From a bacterium (GTDB lineage: Bacteria; Chlamydiota; Chlamydiia; Chlamydiales; 2-12-FULL-49-11), in the NCBI GenBank assembly GCA_022600215.1, contig JAHZKV010000124.1, positions 1 through 8,213 on the forward strand: 8,213 bases of DNA. Reading direction: 5' to 3'. Of the stretch, positions 7,504 through 8,213 are shown piece by piece; position 1 is the first letter of the stretch; every line of letters begins with the position of its first letter. The position numbers were made by a program, and so were the translations under genes. The notes beneath the pieces were generated by a model. The model was not told the DNA's origin and made no database searches. It saw only the letters and a list, made by a program, of their open reading frames with translations.

Positions 7504-7533
7504 AAAAAAGCCTGGGAAAACCCCAGGCTTTTT
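7504..7533. terminator. Bidirectional rho-independent terminator
   Basis: A7-bp stem GCCTGGG (7510-7516) / CCCAGGC (7522-7528) has a five-base loop AAAAC and is flanked by A6 on the left and T5 on the right, so the A/T flanks extend the stem. Read on the minus strand, it ends in six T and lies 26 bases after the stop of member 3, which it should terminate. Read on the plus strand, it has five T and could stop transcription coming from the left. Confidence 0.9.
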
Positions 7534-7559
7534 GAACAATTATTCAGTAACGTTATGTA

Positions 7560-8192
7560 TTAGATAGCGTCATTGAAAGTGATCATAAAGAATGCTCTAT
7601 ATGTTCCAGCAGTGGTGTCGTTATTCACGTCATCTACTGCGTAGAATGCTAAAACAGCAACTTGATCAGAAAAAGTGTAAGTAGAAGATGTTGCAATAAC
7701 AGCACCGTAAGAACTATCAAAAGTAGCTCTATCTAACTGTTGGCTATTTCTAAATACAAAAGCACCTTCTCCAGCAACGTTAACAGCAGGGTTTACGTTA
7801 CTCCAGATCTGGATAGCAGTCCAAGAAGTAGCTACAGAAGAACTATCTGAATCACCAGTAGTTTCTCTGAATGCTGGGAAGTTGTTATCTTCTGGTGCAG
7901 TTTCTGGAGCTTGTACGATCTGTACAATCTCTAGGTTTTGATCACTTGTTACTTGTTTAGTAGCATTTAGCTCAACAAGACCAATTAACTGTGAGTCGTT
8001 TCCACCAGTACCAATAGCTGCATCTACAAAAGTGGAAACAGTGTTTGTACTCAGTGTTACAGAGTTAATTGCGCCTTTTACGCAAGAAACCACTAATAGT
8101 GGTGGGATCTCTGAAACAGCCTCTAGTTTAGCACTTATCATACCAACAAATGCCATACAGCTTACAGCCATAATGTATAATTTACTTTTCAA
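7560..8192 (-). CDS. Small exported beta-rich protein, family member 3 (210 aa)
   Basis: The function is unknown. The start is TTG at 8192, fixed by a strong ribosome site six bases upstream. It gives a textbook signal peptide: KSK, then a hydrophobic core (LYIMAVSCMAFVGMIS), with likely cleavage after ISA (21) or LEA (25). Starting at the next ATG would lose the positive n-region. The mature chain is rich in Ser, Thr, Asn, Asp, Ala and Val, with one cysteine (C37). Shared blocks: SVTLSTNTVS (44-53), GTGG (61-64), GLVELN (71-76), AIQIWSNVN (126-134), AVLAFYAVDD (179-188) and the closing strand AGTYRAFFMITFND (195-208). It has extra sequence at 95-125 and 136-170 compared with members 1 and 2. 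The A-G-T-Y end pattern resembles spore-coat-U-like and pilin-type domains. The strong ribosome site and strong terminator suggest high expression. Its promoter lies beyond the right edge. Confidence 0.85.
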   Translation of the reverse strand: MKSKLYIMAVSCMAFVGMISAKLEAVSEIPPLLVVSCVKGAINSVTLSTNTVSTFVDAAIGTGGNDSQLIGLVELNATKQVTSDQNLEIVQIVQAPETAPEDNNFPAFRETTGDSDSSSVATSWTAIQIWSNVNPAVNVAGEGAFVFRNSQQLDRATFDSSYGAVIATSSTYTFSDQVAVLAFYAVDDVNNDTTAGTYRAFFMITFNDAI

Positions 8193-8198
8193 TTTTTA

Positions 8199-8203
8199 CC
8201 TCC
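8199..8203 (-). promoter_or_regulatory. Strong ribosome site deciding a TTG start
   Basis: On the minus strand TTGGAGGT precedes TTG 8192, with GGAGG at 8203-8199 and a six-base A-rich gap. This is the best Shine-Dalgarno match in the window and supports the TTG start of the adjacent exported-protein gene. Confidence 0.8.
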
Positions 8204-8213
8204 AAGGATTTAA

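Noticed and set aside
1..8213. CRISPR arrays, tRNA or rRNA genes, insertion sequences, attachment sites.
   Set aside because: I saw no spaced direct repeats, cloverleaf sequence, transposase or integrase reading frame, or paired terminal repeats.

Overview
The window looks like part of a low-to-moderate GC bacterial chromosome, most likely from the phylum Chlamydiae, and probably an environmental (amoeba-associated) lineage rather than a Chlamydia species. The main clue is the divergent pair alanyl-tRNA synthetase / transketolase; as I recall it, alaS and tktB are also neighbours in Chlamydia trachomatis. Both proteins carry complete catalytic motifs. The lineage call rests on remembered synteny and protein character, not on a search.

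Layout: (1) 1-2585, minus strand: alaS, open to the left edge and lacking only about its last 15 codons. (2) 2586-2661: short divergent control region. (3) 2662-4686, plus strand: complete transketolase gene. (4) 4655-5701, plus strand: an unrecognised exported protein of 348 residues that starts with TTG inside the end of the transketolase gene. (5) 5661-6308, minus strand: a dethiobiotin synthetase gene (bioD), convergent with and overlapping the previous gene by 41 bases, with no other biotin gene beside it. (6) 6410-6961 plus, 6968-7465 minus and 7560-8192 minus: three small exported, Asn/Thr/Ser/Asp-rich, probably beta-sandwich proteins. They are divergent members of one family, sharing an LSxNTxS block, a GTxG turn, an I(Y/W)SxxD-like strand and a C-terminal G-x-(Y/F) closing strand. 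A clear bidirectional hairpin terminator at 7504-7533 separates the last two.

Functionally the window joins a conserved housekeeping block (translation, pentose phosphate pathway) to a lineage-specific segment for the cell envelope or surface. The three small paralogues, and possibly the 348-residue protein, which ends its beta-rich part with a similar closing-strand motif, could be components of a surface layer or fibre, or secreted host-facing proteins. That is inference: no known secretion or usher gene is visible here. The paralogue cluster is the part most likely to hold something undescribed, and it may continue past the right edge.
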